A stretch of 64,000 bases of DNA from positions 48,867-112,866 of the forward strand of contig SUXK01000006.1 of assembly GCA_015061035.1 (NCBI GenBank), in the 5' to 3' direction. The translations under genes and the position numbers were made by a program. This stretch comes from Bacteroidales bacterium (GTDB lineage Bacteria; Bacteroidota; Bacteroidia; Bacteroidales; G3-4614). The notes under the pieces were generated by a model. It saw only the letters and a list, made by a program, of their open reading frames with translations, made no database searches and was not told the origin of the DNA. The stretch's first letter is position 1. Each line of letters opens with the position of its first letter. Positions 37,401 to 46,794 of this stretch are shown here, piece after piece.

Positions 37401-38429
37401 ATGTTCAGGTTTGCAAATCCGCAATATTTATATCTACTCTTCATTGTTGTAGTAATATGGGGAGTCTTTTTTTATGGAGAGTATAAACGTAGAAAGAATT
37501 TAAAAAAATTCGGAAAAATATCGGTTATTGAGCCTCTTATGCCTGAGGTCTCAAAATATCGTCCGTCATTGAAGTTCTTTTTGCAACAACTTGCATTAAT
37601 ACTTTTGATATTTGTAATTGCCCGTCCTCAAATGGGATCAAAATTAGAAACTGTAAAAAAAGAGGGTGTTGAAATTGAGATAGTGCTTGATGTTTCAAAC
37701 TCAATGATGGCAAAAGATATTACTCCAACTCGACTTGATAGAGCAAAGATGATTCTGTCAAAACTTGTTGATGAATTGGATAATGATAAAATAGGTCTTG
37801 TGGTGTTTGCTGGTGATGCCTATACCCAATTGCCAATTACCTCAGATTTTGTATCCGCAAAAATGTTCTTGTCAACCATAAATACAAATATGGTTCCAAC
37901 ACAAGGAACATCTATTGGACGAGCAATTGATTTAGCGGCAAATTCATTCACTCAAGATGATAGTGCTGATAAAGCAATTATAGTTATAACAGATGCTGAA
38001 AATCACGAAGATGATGCGGTAGGAGCAGCTACTGAAGCTGCTAAACGAGGTATAAGAGTTGATGTTGTTGGTGTTGGAACTTTACAAGGAGCTCCTATCC
38101 CAATAGGTAACTCTTCAAATAACTTTATTAAAGATCGTGAAGGAAATGTTGTTATAACCAAACTTAATGAGCAACTTGGGCAGGAGGTTGCAAAAGCAGG
38201 TAACGGAATATATGTTTCGGCAGATAACTCAAATAGTGCTTTAAGAGCAATTGTTGCCGAAGTACGAAAGATGAAAGGCTCGGATATTGAATCTAAAGTA
38301 TATTCTGATTATGATGAACAGTATCAAGTATTGGCAATATTGGCATTTATCCTTTTACTTGTTGATTCATGGATACTTAACGGAAAGAGTAAATTAACCC
38401 AAAGAATAAACTTTTTTACCGATAAATAA
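37401..38429 (+). CDS. batB: Aerotolerance protein BatB
   Basis: A 342-residue paralogue of BatA: N-terminal membrane helices, vWA domain with MIDAS DVSNS (near residue 99), TDAENHEDD, and C-terminal helix LAILAFILLLVDSWIL. The stop overlaps the batC start by one base (TAATG), so they are translationally coupled. Confidence 0.93.
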   Translation: MFRFANPQYLYLLFIVVVIWGVFFYGEYKRRKNLKKFGKISVIEPLMPEVSKYRPSLKFFLQQLALILLIFVIARPQMGSKLETVKKEGVEIEIVLDVSNSMMAKDITPTRLDRAKMILSKLVDELDNDKIGLVVFAGDAYTQLPITSDFVSAKMFLSTINTNMVPTQGTSIGRAIDLAANSFTQDDSADKAIIVITDAENHEDDAVGAATEAAKRGIRVDVVGVGTLQGAPIPIGNSSNNFIKDREGNVVITKLNEQLGQEVAKAGNGIYVSADNSNSALRAIVAEVRKMKGSDIESKVYSDYDEQYQVLAILAFILLLVDSWILNGKSKLTQRINFFTDK

Positions 38430-39136
38430 TGAAAATATTTATAATAATTACTCTATTGTTGTCGCTCCCCAGTGTGGTATTTTCTCAGAATGATAATAGA
38501 TCAGATTCTGGTAATAAAACTGAACGAACCTCTATAAGAAGGGGAAATAAAGAGTTTGAAGCAAAAAATTATGTCTCAGCAGAGGTTGATTATCGTAAGG
38601 CTCTTGAAGCTTCATCATCATCAGTTACAGCAAACTTTAATTTAGGGGATGCTCTATATAAACAAGAAAAATATGCCGATGCAGCGGAAGAATTTAAGAA
38701 AGTTGCAGTTTCTGAGTCTGATCCAAAGAAAGCATCGGAAGCATGGTATAATCTTGGTAATTCATATTTAATGGATAAGAAAGTTGCAGAAAGTATTGAG
38801 GCTTATAAAAATGCGTTACGCCAAAATCCAAAAGATGAAGATGCTCGATATAACCTGAGAATGGCTCAATTAATGTTGCAGCAACAGCAACAACAAGAAC
38901 AACAGCAGCAAGAAAATAAAAAAGAGCAACAACAACAGCAACAGCAACAAAATCAACAGCAAAACAAAGAAGATAAAAAAGAGGAACAGCAACAGCAGCA
39001 AGAAACTAAAATGTCGCAAGAAAATGCACAGCAAATTCTTGATGCAATGCAACAAGATGAACGTAATACACAAGAAAAAGTCCGTAAAGCATTAATGGAG
39101 CAGAGAGAACGCCGAAAAACCGACAAGGAGTGGTAG
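38429..39136 (+). CDS. batC: Aerotolerance protein BatC (TPR, Gln-rich)
   Basis: A 235-residue protein with a signal peptide (to about residue 19, VVFSQ) and three TPR units (about 38-150). A very Gln-rich stretch (about 150-195) of glutamine runs separated by E, K and N follows, and then a charged C-terminus (ERRKTDKEW). The poly-Q segment is encoded by CAA/CAG repeats and may vary in length between strains. Partner of BatA/B in the Bat complex. Confidence 0.88.
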   Translation: MKIFIIITLLLSLPSVVFSQNDNRSDSGNKTERTSIRRGNKEFEAKNYVSAEVDYRKALEASSSSVTANFNLGDALYKQEKYADAAEEFKKVAVSESDPKKASEAWYNLGNSYLMDKKVAESIEAYKNALRQNPKDEDARYNLRMAQLMLQQQQQQEQQQQENKKEQQQQQQQQNQQQNKEDKKEEQQQQQETKMSQENAQQILDAMQQDERNTQEKVRKALMEQRERRKTDKEW

Positions 39137-39163
39137 TGTCTCAGAAATAAATATTACTCGAAG

Positions 39164-40966
39164 ATGAAAAGATTTATATCAATAGTAATTTTAATACTGT
39201 TTTCGGCAGTAACTATATATGCCCAAACACAATTTACAGCTGATGCACCTGCTCAAGTTATAGCAGGACAAAGGTTTAGAGTTGTATTTACCCTTACAAA
39301 TGGAGATGGAGAGAATATGCAAGTTCCTGAATTTGCAGGCTTGGATGTATTATATGGACCAGCACGTTCACAGAGTTCTCAAATTTCAATCATTAATGGA
39401 AAAACAACCTCAACAAAAGAGGAGAGTTATACCTATACAGTAGTTGCATCAAAAGAAGGAAAATTTACTATACCTTCAGCAACAATAACTTCAAATGGAA
39501 AACAATATACCTCAAATCAGCTAACAATTACCGTATTACCTCCAGATGAAAATGCACCTTCTCAGGCATCTTCACAAGGGACCACACAACAAGTGGCAAG
39601 TAATGATGATAAGACATTTGCCAGATTGGTATTATCAAAAACATCAGTTTATGAACAAGAACCAATATTGGCAACTATAAAAATATATACTAAGGCGGCT
39701 AATATTAGAAGTTTAGACAATGCGGTATTCCCTTCATTTGAGGGATTTGTGGTACAGGATATTCCAATACAAAATCCTCAAATAGAATTAGAGCATTATA
39801 ATGGAACAAACTATCAGGTAGTAGCAGTAAAACAAGCATTACTATATCCACAAAGAGCAGGAAAAATAACTATTGATAAAGGTGAATTTACTGTAACAGT
39901 ACAAGTTGTTCGTCCTATGCGCGGATTCTTTGGTATGATGCAAGGGTATGAAGATATAGAAAAATCTATATCTACTCAATCTGTGAATGTAAATGTTAAA
40001 TCATTACCATCAGGAAAACCATCATCATTTGCAAATGCTGTTGGAAGTTTTACAATTAAATCATCACTTAATAACAAAACGCCAAAAGCCAATGAGGCAA
40101 TTACTTATAAATTACAGATAAGTGGAAAAGGTAATCTTAAATATATAAAAGATCCTGAAATAACGTTCCCTGCTGATTTTGATGTTTATGATCCCAAAAC
40201 AGATGTAGATATAAAAACAACAACCTCTGGTGTTAGTGGTACTCGTACAATAGAATATACTATTATTCCTCGAAGTGCAGGCGATTTTGAAATACCATCG
40301 GTAGAGTTCTCTTATTTTGATTTATCTTCAAAAAGTTATAAAACAATATCTACTCAAAGTTATGATATAAAGGTTGCACGTGGAGATAATTCTCAGCAAG
40401 GCTCTATGGTTGATTTTACTAATAAAGAGGATTTAAAGGTATTAGCAAAAGATATACGATATATAAAAAATGGCGACTTTAAATTATTTAGAGATGCTAC
40501 TCCAATATTTGGATCTTTATCATATTGGATTTGGTATATAGTGCCTACATTAATATTTATTGTATATATAATAGTAAATCGCAAACAGACACAATTAAAT
40601 TCAAACACACAACTCCTAAAAACACGAAAAGCAAATAAGATTGCTGCAAAACGATTAAAAATGGCAAGTAAATATCTAAAAACATACAATAAAGATATGT
40701 TCTATGCCGAAGTGCTTAAAGCAATGTGGGGGTATATAAGCGACAAACTTACTATCCCTATCTCAGAATTATCTCGTGAAAACGTTTCTCAGGAGTTAAG
40801 AACTTATGGAGCAAGTGAAGATCTTGTTTCACGAATTATAAATATTTTAGATTTATGTGAATTTGCGCAATATGCTCCATCGCAAGGAAACGATGTAATG
40901 GATAGAGATTATCAAGAGGCAATAAGAGTGATAGGTGAGATGGAAAATGTTGTAAAGAACAAATAA
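39164..40966 (+). CDS. batD: Aerotolerance protein BatD
   Basis: A 600-residue protein. A signal peptide (to about residue 21, VTIYAQ) is followed by an N-terminal BatD beta-sandwich with QVIAGQRFRVVFTLTNGDGE. A second oxygen-tolerance domain lies around KANEAITYKLQISGKGNLK, then a membrane helix (SYWIWYIVPTLIFIVYIIV, about 447-465) and a cytosolic helical tail. Typical BatD size. Located between batC and batE. Confidence 0.92.
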   Translation: MKRFISIVILILFSAVTIYAQTQFTADAPAQVIAGQRFRVVFTLTNGDGENMQVPEFAGLDVLYGPARSQSSQISIINGKTTSTKEESYTYTVVASKEGKFTIPSATITSNGKQYTSNQLTITVLPPDENAPSQASSQGTTQQVASNDDKTFARLVLSKTSVYEQEPILATIKIYTKAANIRSLDNAVFPSFEGFVVQDIPIQNPQIELEHYNGTNYQVVAVKQALLYPQRAGKITIDKGEFTVTVQVVRPMRGFFGMMQGYEDIEKSISTQSVNVNVKSLPSGKPSSFANAVGSFTIKSSLNNKTPKANEAITYKLQISGKGNLKYIKDPEITFPADFDVYDPKTDVDIKTTTSGVSGTRTIEYTIIPRSAGDFEIPSVEFSYFDLSSKSYKTISTQSYDIKVARGDNSQQGSMVDFTNKEDLKVLAKDIRYIKNGDFKLFRDATPIFGSLSYWIWYIVPTLIFIVYIIVNRKQTQLNSNTQLLKTRKANKIAAKRLKMASKYLKTYNKDMFYAEVLKAMWGYISDKLTIPISELSRENVSQELRTYGASEDLVSRIINILDLCEFAQYAPSQGNDVMDRDYQEAIRVIGEMENVVKNK

Positions 40967-40972
40967 GAGATT

Positions 40973-41716
40973 ATGAAAAGAATATATATACTGATAATAA
41001 CAATATTTATAGTATCTGTTTCTTTTGCACAAACGTTGCAATCTGCGGCAGAAGCATATTCAAAAGAGAACTATAATGAGGCAGTTCAAATATATGAATC
41101 ATTGTCCGATAGCGTTGGAGTGTCGCCAGAGTTATATTATAATTTAGGTAACTCATATTATAAACTCAAAAACTATCCAAAGGCGGTGTTGAATTATGAA
41201 CGGGCAATTTTATTATCTCCAGGTGACGAAGATATAAAAGTTAATTTGGATATGGCAAGAGCAAACATAGTTGATAAGATTGATGTTATAGATCGCTCTT
41301 TTATATCTGTATGGTTTGAATCTATAAGAAATATGGCATCATCAAATACATGGGCAATATTGGCGATAATATCATTTATATTATTTCTTATAGGTATATT
41401 CCTTTATATATTCAATAAACAGGTTTTATTAAAGAAGATAGGATTCTTTGGAGGCGTAATTTGTTTAATATTTTCTGTATATACAAATGTTGTTTCGTAT
41501 AAACAAAAGCAAAAAATATTAATCAGGGATAGTGCTATAATAATGTCTCCAAGTGTAACCGTTAAGAGTTCTCCATCTCAAAGTGGAACCGATTTGTTTA
41601 TACTTCACGAAGGAACAAAAGTGAAGATAATTGATGAAGTAGGAGAGTGGTATGAGGTTAAAATAGATGATGGTAATAGTGGTTGGATTAAAGATTCAGA
41701 GATGGAGATAATCTAA
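40973..41716 (+). CDS. batE: Aerotolerance protein BatE (TPR-SH3)
   Basis: A 247-residue protein: signal peptide ending SVSFAQ, two TPR units (about 25-90; SPELYYNLGNSYYKLKNYPK), a membrane hairpin (TWAILAIISFILFLIGIFLY, then IGFFGGVICLIFSVY), and a C-terminal SH3-like domain (SPSVTVKSSPSQSGTDLFIL ... EVKIDDGNSGWIKDSEMEII). It ends the bat gene series. Confidence 0.9.
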   Translation: MKRIYILIITIFIVSVSFAQTLQSAAEAYSKENYNEAVQIYESLSDSVGVSPELYYNLGNSYYKLKNYPKAVLNYERAILLSPGDEDIKVNLDMARANIVDKIDVIDRSFISVWFESIRNMASSNTWAILAIISFILFLIGIFLYIFNKQVLLKKIGFFGGVICLIFSVYTNVVSYKQKQKILIRDSAIIMSPSVTVKSSPSQSGTDLFILHEGTKVKIIDEVGEWYEVKIDDGNSGWIKDSEMEII

Positions 41717-41731
41717 AAAAACAATATTGTT

Positions 41732-42409
41732 ATGCTTAACTATCTTATAGAATTAGATAAAAGTCTATTCCTTTTTTTCAATTCGCACCACACTCTCTAT
41801 TTAGACCAAATTATGTGGGTGATTACAGGAAAGATAGTATGGATACCATTAATATTATCCTTTGTCTATATATTCTTTAAAAAAGGCTGGAAAGAAGGAT
41901 TGCTTGTAACAATAATACTCGTACTGACAGTTGCTATATGTGATCAAATCTCATCAGGTATATGTAAACCTCTATTTGAAAGACTTCGCCCAACTCACGA
42001 TCCTGAATTTTCTCACTATGTAACAACTGTAAATGGATATTTGGGCGGGAAATATGGATTTATATCAAGTCATGCAGCAAATGCTTTTGGTTTAGCAATT
42101 ATCTCTTCTCTTATATTTAAAAACAGATTATATACAATATCAATAATTGTATGGGCATTATTATCTTGCTATTCTCGAATGTATTTAGGAGTACACTATC
42201 CAGGGGATATTCTATGTGGAGCATTAGTTGGAGTTGCTTCGGGATATTTTTGTTATAAAATGTATCAAAAGTTACATGGCAAGTTTGTTGATAAAACACC
42301 AATTCCATACACAAATGATAAAAATATAAATATAGTATTGTCAGTTTTATATATAACATATATTTTTATATTAGTTTTTTCTCCCCTTATAAACTTTAAA
42401 ATCAAATAG
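41732..42409 (+). CDS. PAP2-family membrane phosphatase
   Basis: A 225-residue protein with about five or six membrane helices. Three catalytic motifs are visible: KPLFERLRP (motif 1), SSHAANA (motif 2, in place of PSGH) and SRMYLGVHYPGD (motif 3, catalytic His). Relatives dephosphorylate undecaprenyl-PP, phosphatidic acid or lipid A. It is 15 bases after batE and likely shares its transcript. Which lipid it uses cannot be read from sequence. Confidence 0.88.
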   Translation: MLNYLIELDKSLFLFFNSHHTLYLDQIMWVITGKIVWIPLILSFVYIFFKKGWKEGLLVTIILVLTVAICDQISSGICKPLFERLRPTHDPEFSHYVTTVNGYLGGKYGFISSHAANAFGLAIISSLIFKNRLYTISIIVWALLSCYSRMYLGVHYPGDILCGALVGVASGYFCYKMYQKLHGKFVDKTPIPYTNDKNINIVLSVLYITYIFILVFSPLINFKIK

Positions 42410-42429
42410 ATATTATAAATAAAATTAAA

Positions 42430-42456
42430 ACAGGATTAATAATCTTGTTTTTTTTT
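42430..42456 (+). terminator. Terminator of the bat operon
   Basis: ACAGGATT/AATCTTGT (one G-U) with a three-base loop, followed by T9. Confidence 0.75.
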
Positions 42457-42565
42457 GCTTTTAACAATAATATTATATAATTTTATTGCAGATTATGATA
42501 ATCTATAAAAAAGGAGATATTATTAATAAAAAAATACATATTATTAACTAAAAACATTAGTAGCC

Positions 42566-42820
42566 ATGACAAAGATGATAACATTTAATGAGTTGCGAAA
42601 AATTAAAAACAGTTTACCAGAAGGTTCATCACATAGAATCGCCGATGAACTAAATATAGATGTGCAAACAGTTCGTAACTATTTTGGGGGGAACGATTAT
42701 AAAACAGGCGAAAATTGCGGATTGCATATTGAACCAGGGCCTGATGGTGGAATTGTAGTATTAGATGATACCCAAATACTTGATATGGCACTTGCTATAT
42801 TACAAGAAGCAGGAGAATAA
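42566..42820 (+). CDS. Small HTH-type DNA-binding protein
   Basis: An 84-residue protein. The N-terminal half reads as a helix-turn-helix (SSHRIADELNIDVQTVRNYF), followed by a glycine-rich turn (GGNDYKTGENCGLHIEPGPD) and a short helix. Similar short proteins are common in Bacteroidales and usually stand alone. Own transcription unit with a strong terminator. Targets unknown. Confidence 0.75.
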   Translation: MTKMITFNELRKIKNSLPEGSSHRIADELNIDVQTVRNYFGGNDYKTGENCGLHIEPGPDGGIVVLDDTQILDMALAILQEAGE

Positions 42821-42838
42821 TATAATAATAAGTGTAAG

Positions 42839-42882
42839 AAGAGGTTGTATATTGGTTGTAAAAACAATATACAACCTCTTTG
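42839..42882 (+). terminator. Terminator of the small HTH gene
   Basis: A perfect 16-bp stem, AAGAGGTTGTATATTG/CAATATACAACCTCTT. It is followed by TGTTATGTTT rather than a pure T run. Confidence 0.8.
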
Positions 42883-42904
42883 TTATGTTTGTAAGGGTAT
42901 ATAA

Positions 42905-42933
42905 TTGCTCTTCAAAAAAAATGCTTATCTTTG
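42905..42933 (+). promoter_or_regulatory. Promoter of the lipoprotein at 43013
   Basis: TTG at 42905-42907 and TATCTTTG at 42926-42933 (spacing 18). The leader is about 75 bases, A-rich, without a Shine-Dalgarno sequence. Confidence 0.65.
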
Positions 42934-43012
42934 CAGATGAAAAAATTTAACTGATAGATTTCTATATAAGAAATTATATTAAATAACAATAATAACAAAA
43001 ACAAAAAAAATT

Positions 43013-43585
43013 ATGAAGAAATTTTTATTCTCATTAACTATGCTTGCAGCAGTTGCATTAGCAGGTTTTACAACTTCTTGTGGAGGAGATGATGACGGTA
43101 GTGATAATACAACTAACAATGGAGGAGTTACACCTTCAACTGAAATAGTAAAAGTATTTAATAGCGATCTTAATGTTAAAACTGGTATGCCAGGAGAAGA
43201 TCTTGAAGACCTTGGAGTAATAGAGGAAGATGTAAATATTAAACTTTATACAGCAACAGAGAAATTAGATCTTAGTATTAATGGATTGAATTTAGGTTCA
43301 CTTAACAATATCCCTGGTCCATTACAAACACCATTTGATATTATATTAAAGAATGTACCTTTTACAAAAGAAGGAGACAATTACAAAATTGAATACGAAC
43401 TTCCAATTAATGAGGAAACGCTTTCAACTGATGTAGCAATTAAAATTCAAGACAACAATGCATATTTAGTATCTCTTGTAGGAACAATAAGTGGAGATAA
43501 TATAAATGTTACAATATTTGTTGTTGGTGATGAAGAGTTACTATATATTCCTGTAAATATCTTTGTTGAAGGAACAGAAAAATAG
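43013..43585 (+). CDS. Surface-type lipoprotein, hypothetical
   Basis: A 190-residue protein with signal peptide MKKFLFSLTMLAAVALAGF and lipobox TTSC (Cys at 23), followed directly by GGDDDGSDN, an acidic start resembling the lipoprotein export signal that sends Bacteroidota lipoproteins to the cell surface. The rest is a small beta-rich domain without a recognised family (repeated NGLNLGSLNNI-type turns and KIEYELPIN strands). Single gene with its own promoter and terminator. Confidence 0.78.
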   Translation: MKKFLFSLTMLAAVALAGFTTSCGGDDDGSDNTTNNGGVTPSTEIVKVFNSDLNVKTGMPGEDLEDLGVIEEDVNIKLYTATEKLDLSINGLNLGSLNNIPGPLQTPFDIILKNVPFTKEGDNYKIEYELPINEETLSTDVAIKIQDNNAYLVSLVGTISGDNINVTIFVVGDEELLYIPVNIFVEGTEK

Positions 43586-43612
43586 ATAAATAATCGTAGT
43601 AATAAATAATTT

Positions 43613-43646
43613 AAGTGAGTTTCAATTTGAGACTCACTTTTTTTTG
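43613..43646 (+). terminator. Terminator of the lipoprotein gene
   Basis: AAGTGAGTTTCAA pairs with TTGAGACTCACTT (one G-U), followed by T8. Confidence 0.85.
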
Positions 43647-43653
43647 TATAAAT

Positions 43654-43684
43654 TTTGTTGTTTAAAAAATTATATGTATCTTTG
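43654..43684 (+). promoter_or_regulatory. Promoter of tRNA-Pro
   Basis: TTTG at 43654-43657, exactly 19 bases, then TATCTTTG at 43677-43684: a textbook Bacteroidota promoter 17 bases before the tRNA. Confidence 0.8.
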
Positions 43685-43701
43685 CATCGCAAAACAAAGG
43701 A

Positions 43702-43778
43702 CGGGGCGTAGCGCAGTCCGGTAGCGCACCTGGTTTGGGACCAGGTGGTCGCAGGTTCGAATCCTGTCACCCCGACCA
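43702..43778 (+). tRNA. tRNA-Pro (TGG)
   Basis: 77 bases including an encoded CCA. The anticodon loop TTTGGGA gives TGG, flanked by the stem CCTGG/CCAGG. The T arm is GCAGG-TTCGAAT-CCTGT. The acceptor stem CGGGGCG/CACCCCG has a C-A mismatch at the sixth pair. Confidence 0.95.
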
Positions 43779-43809
43779 AATGGCATAAGTTCGCTTATGC
43801 CATTTTTTT
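43779..43809 (+). terminator. Terminator of tRNA-Pro
   Basis: AATGGCATAAG-TTCG-CTTATGCCATT hairpin followed by T6. Confidence 0.9.
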
Positions 43810-43839
43810 ATTTTAGTGACAATATCTTTTTCTTCTTTT

Positions 43840-43871
43840 TTTGAATATCCCCCTAAATTTTAGTAACTTTG
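43840..43871 (+). promoter_or_regulatory. Promoter of aspS
   Basis: TTTG at 43840-43843 and TAACTTTG at 43864-43871 (spacing 20), 57 bases before the ATG. Confidence 0.7.
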
Positions 43872-43928
43872 TAAGTTGATAAATATAGGCTTTGCCGATA
43901 CTAAATACTAAATTTAAGTAATTAAACA

Positions 43929-45683
43929 ATGTTTAGATCTATGACTTGTGGCCAATTACGATTGGCAGATGTAGATAAAGAGGTGATTTTGGCAGGATGG
44001 GTACAACGTGTCAGAAAAATGGGAGGTATGACTTTCATTGACCTTCGAGATAGATATGGTATTACCCAATTGGTTTTTAATCAAGAGGTTGATGCATCGT
44101 TGTGCGAAAAAGCAAATCATCTTGGAAGAGAGTTTGTAATACAAATTAAAGGAATTGTAAAAGAGCGTTATAGTAAAAATGCGAATATTCCAACTGGTGA
44201 TATTGAAATTATAGTTTCTGAATTAAATATACTAAGTACTTCTGATACACCTCCATTTACAATAGAGGATGAAAGTGATGGCGGTGATGATTTGCGTATG
44301 CAATATAGATTCTTGGATTTACGCCGCGATTGTGTACGTAAAAATCTTGAACTTCGCCATAAATTAGCCTTTGAGGTGCGTCGTTTTCTTGATTCAGAAG
44401 GATTCTTGGAGATAGAGACCCCAATTCTAATAAAATCTACTCCTGAGGGTGCAAGAGATTTTGTTGTTCCTTCAAGAATGAATCCGGGAGAGTTTTATGC
44501 ACTTCCTCAATCTCCTCAAACATTTAAACAACTATTGATGGTATCTGGCTTTGATAGATATTTTCAAATAGCAAAATGTTTCCGTGATGAAGATTTACGT
44601 GCCGATCGTCAACCAGAGTTTACTCAAATTGACTGCGAAATGTCGTTTGTTGAACAAGAAGATGTTTTGAACATATTTGAGAATATGACTAAGCATGTAT
44701 TCAAAGCAATAAAAGGTATTGAATTTGAAGGAAACTTCCCAAGAATGACATGGCACGATGCTATGAAATATTATGGAAGTGACAAACCCGATATTCGCTT
44801 TGGTATGACCTTTGTTGAGTTAAAAGATTTAACAGAAGGTAAAAACTTTGTAGTATTTGATTCTGTCCCATACGTTGGCGGTATATGTGCTAAGGGTTGT
44901 GCCTCATACACCCGTAAACAAATTGATGAACTAACAGAATTTGTTAAACGTCCACAAGTAGGAGCAAAAGGTTTGGTGTATGTAAAATGTGAAGAAAACG
45001 GAACATTTAAGTCATCAGTAGATAAATTCTATAACCAAGATGATTTAAAACTATGGTCAGAGCGTTTTGATGCTAAACCTGGTGATTTGCTATTAATATT
45101 GGCAGGAGAGACCTCAAAAACTCGTAAAGCACTATGTGAACTTCGTTTAGAGATGGGTAATCGTTTAGGTCTAAGAGATAAAAATGTATTTGCTCCATTA
45201 TGGATAATTGACTTCCCTCTATTGGAGTGGGATGATGAAACTCAACGCTATTATGCAATGCATCATCCGTTTACATCACCTAAACCCGAAGATATTGCAT
45301 TGTTAGATTCAAACCCAGGAGCGGTACGAGCAAATGCCTACGATATGGTATTTAATGGAGTAGAGTTGGGTGGCGGTTCAATACGTATTCATGATAGTGA
45401 ATTGCAAGATAAAATGTTTGAGATTTTAGGATTTACACAAGAACAAGCACATTATCAATTCGGTTTCTTGATGGATGCCTTTAAATATGGAGCACCTCCT
45501 CATGGAGGATTGGCCTTTGGCTTAGACCGTTTTGTATCTCTTCTTGCAGGGCTTGATTCAATTAGAGATTGTATAGCATTCCCTAAAAACAACTCAGGCC
45601 GAGATACAATGAGTGGAGCTCCATCTATAATTGATGATTCACAATTAAAGGAGTTGCAAATAAAATTAGATTTACAAGCATAA
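43929..45683 (+). CDS. aspS: Aspartyl-tRNA synthetase
   Basis: A 584-residue class II synthetase. The N-terminal OB anticodon domain ([20 protein letters not shown]) is followed by motif 2 ([18 protein letters not shown]), the bacterial GAD insert (about 275-410) and motif 3 ([15 protein letters not shown]). The length shows a bacterial-type AspRS. The [11 protein letters not shown] flexible segment is normal. Whether it is discriminating or non-discriminating is not clear from sequence; glnS is present in the window, so an indirect Gln route is not needed. Confidence 0.97.
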   Translation: MFRSMTCGQLRLADVDKEVILAGWVQRVRKMGGMTFIDLRDRYGITQLVFNQEVDASLCEKANHLGREFVIQIKGIVKERYSKNANIPTGDIEIIVSELNILSTSDTPPFTIEDESDGGDDLRMQYRFLDLRRDCVRKNLELRHKLAFEVRRFLDSEGFLEIETPILIKSTPEGARDFVVPSRMNPGEFYALPQSPQTFKQLLMVSGFDRYFQIAKCFRDEDLRADRQPEFTQIDCEMSFVEQEDVLNIFENMTKHVFKAIKGIEFEGNFPRMTWHDAMKYYGSDKPDIRFGMTFVELKDLTEGKNFVVFDSVPYVGGICAKGCASYTRKQIDELTEFVKRPQVGAKGLVYVKCEENGTFKSSVDKFYNQDDLKLWSERFDAKPGDLLLILAGETSKTRKALCELRLEMGNRLGLRDKNVFAPLWIIDFPLLEWDDETQRYYAMHHPFTSPKPEDIALLDSNPGAVRANAYDMVFNGVELGGGSIRIHDSELQDKMFEILGFTQEQAHYQFGFLMDAFKYGAPPHGGLAFGLDRFVSLLAGLDSIRDCIAFPKNNSGRDTMSGAPSIIDDSQLKELQIKLDLQA

Positions 45684-45692
45684 TCTTTATTG

Positions 45693-46787
45693 ATGAAGAT
45701 TTCAGAAATAATATCAGCAATAGAGGAACTCGCCCCAATACACCTAAAGGAAGAGTACGATAATCCCGGTTTGCAAGTAGGTGATAGTAGTGTAGAAGCA
45801 ACTGGAGCATTGTTGTGTGTAGATGTTACTGAAGAAGTTGTCGAAGAGGCGATAGAGTGTGGTATAAATTTGATCATATCACATCATCCAATCTTGTTTA
45901 AAGGACTAAAATCGGTTACCGGAAAGAATTATATTGAACGAGTAGTCATAAAAGCAATAAAACATGATATTGTAATATATTCTGCTCATACCAATTTAGA
46001 TAATGCGTATGGAGGAGTAAATTACAGGATTGCTCAGAATTTAAATCTTTCAAATGTTAGAGTATTATCTCCATTAAATAATCAACTCCTAAAACTTGTT
46101 GTATTTGTACCAGTGGCTGCAGCCGATAATGTTCGTTTGGCTATGTTGAATTCAGGGGCTGGTAAGATAGGTGATTATGATATGTGTAGTTACAATATGA
46201 GTGGTTACGGAACATTTAGAGCATGCGAAGGAGCTAATCCATATTGTGGTGAAATAGGATCTATTCATACGGAGAATGAGGTAAGGATAGAGGTCGTATT
46301 GCCAATATATCTTAAAAACAAGGTCGTAGATGCAATGCTTAAAGTCCATCCTTATCAAGAACCTGCATATGATATAATCAAATTAGAGAACGCTAATATT
46401 TATGCAGGAAGTGGTGTAATAGGGGAGTTAAGTGACGATGTGACAACAGAAGATTTTCTAAAAAGAATAAAAAAAGTCTTTAATGTAGAATCAATAAAAT
46501 ACTCATCTGTTTTAAAAGAAAAAATTAAAAGAGTTGCATTATGTGGTGGTTCAGGAGCATTTCTTATTAATAATGCAATAAGAGCAAATGCAGATGTATT
46601 TATTACTGGAGAGATAGGCTATCACAACTTTTTTACTGCAGAAAATAAGATTCTTTTAGTTGAAGCAGGACATTATGAGACGGAACAATGCATAAAAGAT
46701 ATTTTTTGTGATATAATTACAAAAAAATTTCCTAATTTTGCAGTTCGATATACAAATGTTAGAATTAACCCGATAAATTATTTATAA
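45693..46787 (+). CDS. Nif3-like dinuclear metal-centre protein
   Basis: A 364-residue protein of the Nif3/YbgI family. Metal-ligand regions are LIISHHPILFKGLKS, YSAHTNLDNA and, near the end, LLVEAGHYETEQ. A PII-like inserted domain (about 135-235: LVVFVPVAAADNVRLAML ... PYQEPAYDI) is typical of the long Bacteroidota/Firmicutes form. Annotated elsewhere as GTP cyclohydrolase I type 2, but the activity is unsettled. ATG 45693 is preferred over TTG 45690. It is next to its usual partner, a zinc-ribbon coiled-coil protein. Confidence 0.9.
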   Translation: MKISEIISAIEELAPIHLKEEYDNPGLQVGDSSVEATGALLCVDVTEEVVEEAIECGINLIISHHPILFKGLKSVTGKNYIERVVIKAIKHDIVIYSAHTNLDNAYGGVNYRIAQNLNLSNVRVLSPLNNQLLKLVVFVPVAAADNVRLAMLNSGAGKIGDYDMCSYNMSGYGTFRACEGANPYCGEIGSIHTENEVRIEVVLPIYLKNKVVDAMLKVHPYQEPAYDIIKLENANIYAGSGVIGELSDDVTTEDFLKRIKKVFNVESIKYSSVLKEKIKRVALCGGSGAFLINNAIRANADVFITGEIGYHNFFTAENKILLVEAGHYETEQCIKDIFCDIITKKFPNFAVRYTNVRINPINYL

Positions 46788-46794
46788 TAAATAT

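Noticed and set aside
38870..39073. Minus-strand frame rich in Leu and Phe
   Set aside because: It is the complement of the BatC glutamine repeats; no independent start context.
43447..43779. Minus-strand frame of 110 codons across tRNA-Pro (starts MVGVTGFEPATTW)
   Set aside because: This is the well-known false protein produced by reading a tRNA gene backwards; it also overlaps a real lipoprotein gene.
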